Assembly: GCA_963844055.1 (NCBI GenBank)
Contig: CAWJMN010000002.1
Location: 62,001-126,000 of the forward strand
Direction: 5' to 3'
Length of the DNA stretch: 64,000 bases
From: CAWJMN01 sp963844055
GTDB taxonomy: Bacteria > Planctomycetota > Planctomycetia > Pirellulales > Pirellulaceae
In this document: positions 56,732 to 64,000 of the stretch, in pieces
Position numbering within the stretch: the stretch's first letter is position 1
How the letters are laid out: every line of letters starts with the position of its first letter
The notes under the pieces: model-generated
Databases searched by the model: none
What the model was told of the DNA's origin: nothing
Seen by the model: the letters and a program-made list of their open reading frames with translations, nothing else
Program-made: the position numbers and the translations under genes

Positions 56732-56776
56732 AAACCCTTGGTTTCCCACACTCTGCGGGAAGCCAAGGGTTTTTTC
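56732..56776 (+). terminator. rho-independent terminator, Cys-rich gene
   Basis: A long stem AACCCTTGG-T-TTCCC / GGGAA-G-CCAAGGGTT is followed by T6 on the plus strand. It sits about 85 bases after the Cys-rich gene and reaches the stop codon of the convergent permease gene, so it can also hinder transcripts arriving from the right. Confidence 0.85.
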
Positions 56777-58222
56777 ATTGGCGAGATGCCGGTGGAGGCG
56801 GAATCTGTTTGCCGTGGGGATCAATGCTTTGCCCGGCCAACTCTTGGTCGAGCTGCGCTTGCAAAGAGGGGTTAAGGAAGTGCTCCATCCGCTCGGCCGG
56901 ATCGTGCAAGTGATCCGCGGGAAGATCGAAGTGCTTGTCGAGAAAGGCTTCCCAAAGGCGGTGAGCACGCACGATATGCTGGGCAGATTCTTTGCCCGTC
57001 GCGGTCAGTTGCAACCCCATGCCTCCCATGCGTGGCTGTACCAGACGCAGTGAAAGCAGTCGCCAGCGAGCAATTCGATGACGCCAATCGGTGGGCAGGC
57101 TTGTCACGCGGACGGCCGGAGCATTGGGGGGGCTTACGGGCTCTGCTTCTTCGGCCCGATAGAGAATCGCCAAAATATCTTCACTGGCGATTCGGATGCC
57201 GACGCCCCTTGGCGTAACCAGCGACTTATCAGCCCCTGCTTCGGTGCGAGCGCAACCACCAACGCCATCTGCAAACCGGCGACGATTGCAATCATCCCTG
57301 AAGAGGTTGTGCCAAGCTGGTCAGCAGCCCAATAGCCGACGAGCGCGGAAACGATTCCAAACACAACGCTCCATATCAGCATTGGAAGCAGTCGCTGCGC
57401 CATGAGCTGAGCACAGGTGGCGGGAACAATCAGCATGGCGACCACTAAGATAGAACCGACGGCTTCAAACGCGGAAACCGTAACCACTGCCACCAAGGAG
57501 AGCAACACATAATGCACCGTGACGGCCGAAAGTCCCATGGCCGTAGCCAAGGCTGGATCAAACGAGGCCAGTTTGAGTTCCTTCCAAAACAATCCCACCA
57601 CTAACAGCACAATGCCCAGCGTGATTCCGCCCGCCATCAGCGTACGGCGAGGCTCTAGTGCGGCAAGTTCGAGCTGACCATAAAGGGCGCAGTCCACATC
57701 GAGATGGGCAGACTTGCCAAAGACTTGCACCATCACCACGCCCAGCGCGAAGAGGAATGTGTAGACCACGCCCAGGCTTGTATCTTCGCCCACGTTTCCT
57801 TGCGACTGCAAAAGCTCGGCGAGGAAACTGGTTGTTAAAGCCAACGCGATAGCGCCCACCATGAGCGGCCAACCAGAGACTTGCCCAGTGAAGACAAACG
57901 CCAGAACAATCCCTGGCAGAAGCGCATGGCTGATTGCATCACCCAGCAGACTCATCCGCCGCAGCAGTAGAAACGTCCCCAGGATCGCACAGTAGCTGTT
58001 ACCTAGCGCGGCAACCGCCATGGCGGTCAGATCGACTTGCCAATTGAGGGTGCGCGAGCTTTGGGCCAGCCAATACCCCATGAGCAAACATACGACCAGC
58101 AAATAGATCAGTGGTGCCCACCAGGAGCCCCAGGATTCTCCCGCCTTTGATTCTTGGGCGGATTCACCACTGGGATCATCACCCTCTTTTAAGGGCTCGG
58201 TTACGATAGGGCTGGTACTCAT
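56775..58222 (-). CDS. metal ABC transporter permease with DtxR/MntR-like C-terminal domain, frameshifted
   Basis: About 482 residues after restoring one base to the C4 run at 57205-57208 (a G run on the coding strand). Residues about 35-335 are an ABC-3 family permease with about nine helices (GNSYCAILGTFLLLRRMSLLGDAISHALLPG; VGSILVVAMLIVPATCA). Past GLISRWLRQG the repaired frame enters a domain like DtxR/MntR: SEDILAILYRAEE, a short winged-helix-like stretch, then LTATGKESAQHIVRAHRLWEAFL and LHDPAERMEHFL, ending near SIDPHGKQIP. H in AHRLWE, E in AER, and E and H in MEH align with MntR H77, E99, E102 and H103. The unrepaired frame ends at 57134 and hides this domain. The ATG overlaps the previous stop (ATGA). 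Confidence 0.8.
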
Positions 58223-59616
58223 ACGGCCCCCGTCATCACGGCGTCCGTGTTTGGACTAGCGGGATCAGGCCAACGCCCCTGCGCAATTAGCGATTGTTGT
58301 AGGTTGAGCGCCATCGTGGGGGAGATCGCTTGGCTAACGGTTTGCCCGGAAAGGTGAGCCACGCTGGCAGACTCTTGGGGGTAGGCATCGAGGAATGCCT
58401 GCCAAAGTCGATACTCTCGCGCTGCTAAACAAGCAGACGCTTCTCCACTAGGAGACAATTTCCAAAGAGAAACCTCTCCCTTCTTCGCGCCCGACACCTG
58501 TTCAACCCAACCTTTACGCAACGCTTGGACCAGGAGCGTCAGCCATTCGGACCGCGACCAACTGCGACTGCTGATGCAGGATTCCAACGGGATCATGCCG
58601 CCTGGTTGTTGTGACTTTTTAGAGACTTCCCACAGCGCAACAAGCAGCTTTTGCTCTTGGACTTTTTGCGTTAACGACCACTGCCGATACCAGTGAGGAA
58701 TCAAACCACGCTTCGTTCCCAGCAGAAGGGAAAGCGTAAAAAAGGCACCGCCTGTCAAAACAATGATCGGCCCGGTGGGGAGCGCATCAAAAGCAATGCT
58801 AATGAGGGTTCCTAAGAAGCCGATCAGTCCGCCAAGAACCGCTGCATAAAACAGAAGCCACGAGAGGCTATCCGTCCAAAACCTCGCGCTGGCTCCTGGC
58901 AAAATGAGCATGGCTGCGGCCAACACCATCCCGACAGCAGGCAGTCCAATGACAACTGCAATGGCGACGAGGGTCATCAGTATCAAATCGAGTCGATAGA
59001 CCGGCCAGCCCAGCGAACGACCAAAAGATGCATCAAACGCAATGACCTTAAACTCTTTAAACAGCAACAGTACCGCGACCAAACAGACAAGCGATACGCC
59101 CAAGATGAGATGCGCATCCACCATGGTCATGCTGGCGGTTTTTCCCAGGATAAAGCTATCAAGCCCTGCTTTGCTGCCGGTTGTTCCAAACTGCTGGGTC
59201 TGGATGAGCTGCACCAGCACAAAGCCAACACCAGGAAACACACTCAGCACGCAGCCAATCGCAGAGTCTTCGCGAATGGGCGTAAAACGGACGAGCGCGG
59301 AAATAATGACGATCCCCAGAACGCCACTAACTAGCGCACCCAGCAACATGAACCAAAGATTGCGTTCGCCTAGCACAAGGAACGCAATGCAAACCCCAGG
59401 CAAGGCCGCATGAGCAACGGCATCACCGGTTAGGGCGCGACGCCGCAGCACTGCAAAGGTGCCAACGAGCCCCGCAACCGCGCCAAACAAGCTGGCACCG
59501 TAAAGCACGACTTGCGTATTGTAAAACGCAAGCTGCTGAATCACTCCATTCCAGGACTCGACGAAAGCCGTCCCAAGACCAACTTCGCCAACCAATGTTG
59601 GGACGAGGAGGGTCAT
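58219..59616 (-). CDS. metal ABC transporter permease with degenerate regulator-like tail
   Basis: A protein of 465 residues. Residues about 30-300 are an ABC-3 (ZnuB/MntB/TroC) permease with eight or nine helices (FAVLRRRALTGDAVAHAALPGVCIAFL; PAVGMVLAAAMLILPGASA). Residues about 310-465 are a soluble extension of the same plan as in the neighbouring permease: a winged-helix-like part (KLLVALWEVSKK, ALRKGWVEQV, LWKLSPSGEASACLAAREYRLWQAFL) and a last helical part. The AER..EH metal ligands are missing there (VAHLSGQTVSQAI). The two permeases probably form a heterodimer in the inner membrane. Coding overlaps by ATGA on both sides show translational coupling within the operon. Confidence 0.85.
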   Translation of the reverse strand: MTLLVPTLVGEVGLGTAFVESWNGVIQQLAFYNTQVVLYGASLFGAVAGLVGTFAVLRRRALTGDAVAHAALPGVCIAFLVLGERNLWFMLLGALVSGVLGIVIISALVRFTPIREDSAIGCVLSVFPGVGFVLVQLIQTQQFGTTGSKAGLDSFILGKTASMTMVDAHLILGVSLVCLVAVLLLFKEFKVIAFDASFGRSLGWPVYRLDLILMTLVAIAVVIGLPAVGMVLAAAMLILPGASARFWTDSLSWLLFYAAVLGGLIGFLGTLISIAFDALPTGPIIVLTGGAFFTLSLLLGTKRGLIPHWYRQWSLTQKVQEQKLLVALWEVSKKSQQPGGMIPLESCISSRSWSRSEWLTLLVQALRKGWVEQVSGAKKGEVSLWKLSPSGEASACLAAREYRLWQAFLDAYPQESASVAHLSGQTVSQAISPTMALNLQQSLIAQGRWPDPASPNTDAVMTGAV

Positions 59617-60375
59617 GTGCCACCACTTCCAAAGCGGTACGCCTCGGCCGCTGCGTCTAGCACCGCTAAACGTCCGCCGTAAGTCTTGTGAAGTTGCTCC
59701 TGCGTGAAGACTTGCTCTAGAGGTCCTGCGGCAACAATCCGCATATTCATCAGAACGACATAGTCAAAGTACATTGGGACCGTTCGCAGATCATGATGGA
59801 CGACCAGAATGGTTTTGCCCGCCTTACGAAGGTCTCGCAAGCAATCGAAGATGATTCGCTCGGTCGTGGCATCCACACCGGCCATCGGCTCATCCATGAA
59901 ATAGAGGTCTGCCTCTTGCGCAGCGCCCGAGCCAAGAAGACACGCTGCTGTTGCCCGCCGGAAAGCTCGCCGATTTGCCGCTCTTCCAGGGGCGACAAGC
60001 CAACCTTAGCAAGGCATTCTCGCGCAACTCTCGCTGCGCTCTGCCGGGGCGCCGAAACCAACCGAGCTTGCCATAGGTGCCCATTAGCACCACTTCTAGC
60101 ACGCTAACCGGGAAGCTCCAGTCGACACTTTCTCGCTGCGGCACATAACCAATGCGATGGCGCGACTTGGCCATCGGTTGACCAAAAACTTCGACCCGGC
60201 CACTGGCCATGGGCACTAGTCCAAGGATCGACTTGATGAGCGTGCTCTTGCCCGCTCCGTTCGGACCGACAATCGCGGCCAACTGGGGCGAATGGAGCTC
60301 TAAATCCACATCCCACAATACGGGCTTGCGGTGATAGGCCACCGTTACATCGTGTACATCAAGGATCGCTGGCAT
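59613..60375 (-). CDS. metal ABC transporter ATPase, two frameshifts
   Basis: About 254 residues once two missing bases are restored, near 60029-60040 and at about 59921. The first part has Walker A in GPNGAGKSTLIKSIL and the Q-loop in IGYVPQRESVDWSFPVSV, which is typical of Zn/Mn/Fe-type (ZnuC/MntB/SitB) ATPases. The middle frame gives CLAKVGLSPLEERQIGELSGGQQQRVFLARAL (ABC signature). The last frame gives MDEPMAGVD (Walker B) and the switch His in VVHHDL. All motifs are present across the three frames, so function is likely intact if the indels are sequencing errors. It starts 10 bases after the substrate-binding protein gene and overlaps the next permease by ATGA. Confidence 0.85.
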
Positions 60376-60385
60376 GAGGACCGGA

Positions 60386-61354
60386 TCATTTCAATGCTTG
60401 AACTATGGTAGCCACATTGTGGCGAATCATTCCTTCGTACGTTCCTTCTGCGGTCCCTGCCTTGCCCAAGGCATCTGAATAGAGCTCTCCACCAATCTTG
60501 AGCTCGTGCTTCTGAGACCGGCACCCTTCCAACAGAGCATGCATGTTTTGTTCGGAGATGCTGGTCTCCACAAAAACCGCCTTGATTTGACGTTCCACCA
60601 GGAACCGAACGAGGTCGTTGACCTGTTTCACGCCTGCTTCACTTTCGGTGCTCACACCTTGCAGGCCGCGAACCTCTACATTGTAGCTTTTTCCAAAGTA
60701 GCGAAACGCATCGTGGGCCGTAACCAACACCCGTCGAGCGGGCGGGATCTCCTCCAGTTGCTCTCGGATGGATTTATCTAACTCAGCCAATCGTTTTTCG
60801 AGCGCCTCGGCGCGAGTAGCAAATTCCTCCCCCTTCGCTGGCATCTGCTTGCTTAGGAAGTTGGCGATCGGCTTCACCGTTAGCGACCACAAAGAAACGT
60901 CCATCCAGCAGTGCGGGTCAAACGATTCGCCCCCCGTGGCGAGCAGCCGATCTTTGGGCAGCCCACTGGCGATAGCCAGAACCGGCTTGGACTCGCCCAT
61001 TCGCTCGAGGACTTGGGCCAGCTTTCCTTCGAGGTGCAGGCCGGAATAGACGATTGCATCAGCCCGTCCCAATGCCCGGAGGTCGGCCGGCGAAGCCTTA
61101 TAGATGTGGGGGTCGACCCCTTCCCCCATCAGCTGAACGACTTGAACGTGGTCGCCCCCAATTTCACGGACAAGGTCCGCTACCATGCCGGTGGTACAGA
61201 CGACGGTGATCGGGCCGGAACCCTTTTCGCCGGCGGGAGGTGCCGCCCCAGAGCCGTCTTGCTTGGCCGAACAGCCGAATGCGATCGAACATACAAGTAA
61301 ACGCAACCAATTTGCTGCAAATGACTTACATCGAATATCTAGCAAGCGAAACAT
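60386..61354 (-). CDS. metal ABC transporter substrate-binding lipoprotein (TroA/ZnuA family)
   Basis: A protein of 322 residues with a lipoprotein signal (RLLVCSIAFGC, Cys28). The cluster A-I (cluster 9) fold is shown by VVCTTGMVADLVREIGGDHVQV at the start of the mature domain. Likely metal ligands: His83 in VDPHIY, His148 in DPHCWMD, His214 in TAHDAFRYF and Asp294 in YSDAL. This HHHD set is like TroA and ZnuA rather than the HHED of PsaA/MntC, so zinc or mixed Zn/Mn is more likely than strict Mn. The usual His-rich loop of ZnuA is absent. First gene of the four-gene transporter operon, with a clear promoter and palindrome upstream. Confidence 0.9.
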   Translation of the reverse strand: MFRLLDIRCKSFAANWLRLLVCSIAFGCSAKQDGSGAAPPAGEKGSGPITVVCTTGMVADLVREIGGDHVQVVQLMGEGVDPHIYKASPADLRALGRADAIVYSGLHLEGKLAQVLERMGESKPVLAIASGLPKDRLLATGGESFDPHCWMDVSLWSLTVKPIANFLSKQMPAKGEEFATRAEALEKRLAELDKSIREQLEEIPPARRVLVTAHDAFRYFGKSYNVEVRGLQGVSTESEAGVKQVNDLVRFLVERQIKAVFVETSISEQNMHALLEGCRSQKHELKIGGELYSDALGKAGTAEGTYEGMIRHNVATIVQALK

Positions 61355-61391
61355 GGCAACCCGACTGCTTTTTGGTCATTAGAAACCAACT

Positions 61392-61407
61392 TTTTGATTA
61401 ATCAAAA
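61392..61407. promoter_or_regulatory. perfect 16-bp palindrome, candidate metalloregulator operator
   Basis: TTTTGATTAATCAAAA is fully self-complementary. It lies 4-19 bases downstream of the -10 box and so over the predicted start of transcription, 38 bases before the ATG of the substrate-binding protein. Placement suits a repressor site; size and A/T-rich arms resemble DtxR/MntR or Fur-type operators in general form, but not a known consensus. Confidence 0.6.
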
Positions 61408-61410
61408 TCT

Positions 61411-61439
61411 ATTATGACAGATGCAGGGCCAAGGGTCAA
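61411..61439 (-). promoter_or_regulatory. sigma70-type promoter of the metal transporter operon
   Basis: On the minus strand TTGACC (61434-61439) and CATAAT (61411-61416) are separated by exactly 17 bases. The -35 box overlaps the stop codon of the upstream APC permease gene, giving the operon its own promoter at the end of that gene. Confidence 0.65.
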
Positions 61440-62941
61440 CTTTCCAGGCTCCTAATCAGCGGTGCCACGAGGATTCCTAGTAGTAAAAGCCCCGCCACTG
61501 CCAGGATTTGGCCCCAGGTGCCACTACATAAAACAGCCGATGAGCCAATCAAATAGATCCAGGGAGTAAACGGGTATCCCCAGCATCGATAGGGGCGGTC
61601 GAGGTTCGCTTCCTTCAAGCGCAATACGATCACGGCCCCCACAGAAAGCATGTAGAACAGCGTGCCAGCCAGAACTACGAGGTCGGTGAGGTAATCGAAG
61701 ATTTCCCCCGCACTTCGCGAGACCATGCAGGCCAAGATCACTTGCAGCATGGCCCAGATCCCTTGGGTCCAAATCGCTTTAGCAGGCGTGTGGTTGCGAT
61801 TGTGGATATCTTGCAAAAACCGAGGAAACAAGCCATCGCGAGCCAAGGCGAAATAGATTCTCGGACCTGTCATCAGGTTGGAATTCAAAGCTCCGAACGT
61901 CGAGAACATCACGCCGGTCGCGGCCAATGGAATTCCCCAATCGCCAAGCAATTTGCCAAACACATCTGCAGCGACCGTTTGGGTTGAAGCGACGTCTGCC
62001 ATTGGTAGAACGAGGTGATAGCCGGTAATCGTGCCGACATAAACCACAATCACCAGGAACAGTCCCAACATTAGTCCTCGGGGAACATTGCGCTGGGGCT
62101 CGCGAATTTCTTCGGCCAAGGGGGCGATATTGATCCATCCATCGTACGGCCAATAGATGAGCAGCATAGATAGCCCGACTGCCTTCCAAAATCCCCAGCC
62201 CAAACTCGTGGGGGCCAGTGGTTGCAAATTGCTCATTTCCCACGAGCCAAACAGCAAAGGGCCCGCAAATAGCAGCGCCAAAAAGCCCACCTTAACGAAC
62301 GTGGTGATGTTTTGTGTCCAAGCGCTGTAACGAGTGCCGCGCACATTGATCCAAGTCAAAAGTGCGATGATGAGCAGCGTCAATGTTCCCTGCAGCCAAT
62401 AGGGCAGCGACAGCAAATAATGCAGGGTTGTCCAGCTTTCTGGGACCGCCTTGGCACATGCCGCCAGTACTGGGCGAAGGTAGACCACCGTTGCGCTGGC
62501 CAAACTTCCCAGCGTTCCTGTACGAACAATGGCAAACTCGCTCCATCCCCAAAGATAGGCGACACGAGTGCCATAAGCACGCCGCAAATAGACGTAGGGT
62601 CCGCCGGCATGGGGCAACATGGCGGCCAGCTCTGCAACGGCCAGAGCGCCGCAAAGCGTCAGTAGCCCAACAATGATCCAGACGAGCGCGATCGCCCCAA
62701 AGGAGCCTAGGTGCCGAGCAACCTCGGCCTCTTTAAGAAAGATACCCGAGCCGATCATCGACCCCACCACCATGGTGATCGCTTCGAGTGGCCCTAGCAG
62801 ACGAGGTAGCGACGAAACGGCACGAGGTGGCTTCGTGGCTCCAGAATCGACGGGATTTATGCCGCCAGAAGACGGGGCTGGGCTTGGCAATTCAATTCGT
62901 CCACAGGTGAGGGAAAATGGGACTGAGGCAGGAATGGTCAA
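61436..62941 (-). CDS. APC-family amino acid permease (LAT-like)
   Basis: A membrane protein of up to 501 residues with twelve predicted helices. The first helix has the family signature ITMVVGSMIGSGIFLKEAEVARH; the sixth region reads LIYWPYDGWINIAPLAEEIREPQRNVPRGL, close to L-type amino acid transporters and bacterial SteT. The N-terminal about 45 residues are Pro/Ser-rich and atypical. The listed start is TTG (62939-62941), and I see no better ATG before the first helix, so the start is uncertain. It is divergent from gcvT and followed by the metal transporter operon, which has its own promoter. Confidence 0.85.
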   Translation of the reverse strand: MTIPASVPFSLTCGRIELPSPAPSSGGINPVDSGATKPPRAVSSLPRLLGPLEAITMVVGSMIGSGIFLKEAEVARHLGSFGAIALVWIIVGLLTLCGALAVAELAAMLPHAGGPYVYLRRAYGTRVAYLWGWSEFAIVRTGTLGSLASATVVYLRPVLAACAKAVPESWTTLHYLLSLPYWLQGTLTLLIIALLTWINVRGTRYSAWTQNITTFVKVGFLALLFAGPLLFGSWEMSNLQPLAPTSLGWGFWKAVGLSMLLIYWPYDGWINIAPLAEEIREPQRNVPRGLMLGLFLVIVVYVGTITGYHLVLPMADVASTQTVAADVFGKLLGDWGIPLAATGVMFSTFGALNSNLMTGPRIYFALARDGLFPRFLQDIHNRNHTPAKAIWTQGIWAMLQVILACMVSRSAGEIFDYLTDLVVLAGTLFYMLSVGAVIVLRLKEANLDRPYRCWGYPFTPWIYLIGSSAVLCSGTWGQILAVAGLLLLGILVAPLIRSLES

Positions 62942-63240
62942 ACTTGTTGCAGGATAACCTTTTAGCGTTGGTATTGCGAGTCAGATTCTGGCCCCCTTCT
63001 AGCGGGCTGATATCAGAGCGATACAATGCTTCTGTGCCTCGCTTCTTTGACATTCCGTCTACAATCCTTAGCACTAGCACTGCGGGTTTTGCAGGACGCT
63101 TGAAATGCCCTGCTGCGGGTCAAATTGTGCATATTGACGCGGATTTTTGCGTTATCTGGCGGGTGGCACGCCCCGCAGACATATCGACCAGTGCCAAAAC
63201 AAAGGGCCGTCCCCAGAGATAGCCCGATAGGATCACGCGA
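62942..63240. other. 299-bp leader region of gcvT
   Basis: No gene is seen. A CTGATATCAG palindrome lies near 63009-63018, followed by GATACAAT, which could be a -10 element. I looked for a glycine riboswitch and did not find its conserved core. AGGA about 8 bases before 63241 serves as the ribosome site. Confidence 0.4.
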
Positions 63241-64000
63241 ATGAGTGGCGAATTGGCCAAGACACCTTTGCACGCTTGGCACACCGAGCACAAGGCGAGG
63301 ATGGTGGACTTCGCGGGTTGGTCGATGCCGGTTCAGTATGGCTCGATCGTCGAAGAGCATGTGGCCACCCGTACCGCTATCGGGATGTTTGACGTTTCGC
63401 ACATGGGGCGACTCCGGATTGAAGGGGCAGACGCTGCCGCATTCCTGGATCGAGTCGTCACTCGAAAAGTGATCGGCATGCCGGTTGGCAAGGTTCGTTA
63501 CGGGCTTGTCTGCAAGGAAGATGGATGCGCTTTAGACGATGTGCTGGTCTATCGCCTGGCTCCCCCAAGCGGTGAATATCATCTGCTTGTTGTGAACGCC
63601 AGCAACCGCGAGAAAATCGTCGCCTGGCTTGCCCAACAGCTGCGGCCGACCGATGCGGTCAAAATCATCGACCAAACTGTGGGTACGGTGATGTTTGCCG
63701 TTCAAGGCCCGAAGGCGATGGACCTCGTCAAACCGTTTACCGGTACCGACCCCACACAACTTGGGTACTATGCCGCCACCGAATCGACTCTGTGTGGTGA
63801 ATGGGCAATCATCAGCCGTACCGGCTACACCGGTGAGGATGGCGTTGAAGTCATCACTTCCGCCGATGCTGGCCTCAAGGCCTGGGAAGCGATTTTTGAA
63901 GCGGGGCAAGCCCATGGCTTGAAGGCTGCGGGATTGGGCTCGCGCGATACGCTCCGCCTGGAAGCGGCAATGCCCCTTTATGGCCATGAACTGAGCGAAA
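63241..64000 (+). CDS. gcvT: aminomethyltransferase (glycine cleavage T protein), 3' end outside window
   Basis: The first 253 residues of GcvT, open to the right edge. It carries the aminomethyl group from the H protein to tetrahydrofolate in glycine cleavage. Family motifs: TPLHAWHTEHKARMVDFAGWSMPVQY at the start, FDVSHMGRLRIEG, KVRYGLVCKEDGCALDDVLVYRL (the folate-site Asp region), VMFAVQGPKAMDLV, SRTGYTGEDGVEV and LGSRDTLRLEAAMPLYGHEL. ATG 63241 has a ribosome site (AGGA) upstream and gives the usual N-terminus. The gene for the H protein would be expected beyond the window, as gcvT is often followed by gcvH and gcvP. Confidence 0.95.
   Translation, partial: MSGELAKTPLHAWHTEHKARMVDFAGWSMPVQYGSIVEEHVATRTAIGMFDVSHMGRLRIEGADAAAFLDRVVTRKVIGMPVGKVRYGLVCKEDGCALDDVLVYRLAPPSGEYHLLVVNASNREKIVAWLAQQLRPTDAVKIIDQTVGTVMFAVQGPKAMDLVKPFTGTDPTQLGYYAATESTLCGEWAIISRTGYTGEDGVEVITSADAGLKAWEAIFEAGQAHGLKAAGLGSRDTLRLEAAMPLYGHELSE

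Noticed and set aside
59890..60061. Programmed frameshift in the ABC ATPase gene
   Set aside because: Two breaks in one gene without slippery sequences, and similar breaks in unrelated genes, fit sequence error better than recoding.
62942..63240. Glycine riboswitch before gcvT
   Set aside because: The region lacks the conserved core of the glycine aptamer and any tandem arrangement, although the gene is a usual target.
1..64000. tRNA, rRNA, CRISPR arrays, insertion sequences, prophage or defence systems
   Set aside because: Looked for in all intergenic stretches; no TPsiC-like motifs, regular repeats, transposase or integrase motifs were seen.

Overview
The window looks like a chromosomal piece of a planctomycete, most likely a Pirellulaceae-type (Blastopirellula/Bremerella/Rhodopirellula-like) member. 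The basis is family content: two DUF1501 proteins, a DUF1549/DUF1553 protein with a cytochrome domain, a giant ThuA/PVC-type haem protein, a sulfatase, DUF1573, an OprP-type porin with a coiled coil, and many exported proteins with Tat or lipoprotein signals. GC is moderately high. I found no rRNA, tRNA, insertion sequence, phage gene or CRISPR array.

Layout. 1-9.2 kb: the 3' part of a DUF1501 gene, an LssY_C-domain protein, a very large multi-PAS hybrid histidine kinase, a cytochrome c'-like protein and a flavodoxin. 9.6-18.9 kb: a tightly packed plus-strand operon of exported proteins (beta-propeller/glycosidase-like fusion, DUF1549/DUF1553 cytochrome protein, DUF1501, Tat-exported beta-propeller, conserved unknown). 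19-30 kb: a secreted unknown, a PQQ-type beta-propeller, an acetyl-xylan-esterase-like hydrolase, a COG3014/LpoB-like lipoprotein pair and a 1465-residue PVC-type haem protein. 30.7-34.2 kb: a transglutaminase/DUF2126 protein. 34.3-45.8 kb, all minus strand: a multihaem cytochrome, DUF1573, an O-antigen-ligase/TPR protein, a WecA-type transferase, DUF4416, prolyl-tRNA synthetase, a sulfatase and a HAD phosphatase. 46-56.6 kb: DUF3754, MFS transporter, GT2, FkbM methyltransferase, RNase R, porin and a Cys-rich secreted protein. 56.8-61.4 kb: a four-gene metal ABC transporter operon. The window ends with an APC permease and the start of gcvT.

The most interesting system is the metal transporter. 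Both permeases carry a cytoplasmic C-terminal extension resembling a DtxR/MntR-type metalloregulator. One copy keeps most of the residues that bind metal in MntR and the other has lost them. The operon also has a clear sigma70-like promoter with a perfect 16-bp palindrome over the predicted start site. Together these suggest metal control at both transcript and protein level.

Seven otherwise intact genes contain eight clear single-base frameshifts, and an eighth gene (rnr) shows a probable one. Several sit in short homopolymers. The likeliest explanation is sequence error in a draft assembly, so I annotate these as single genes and give the break points.
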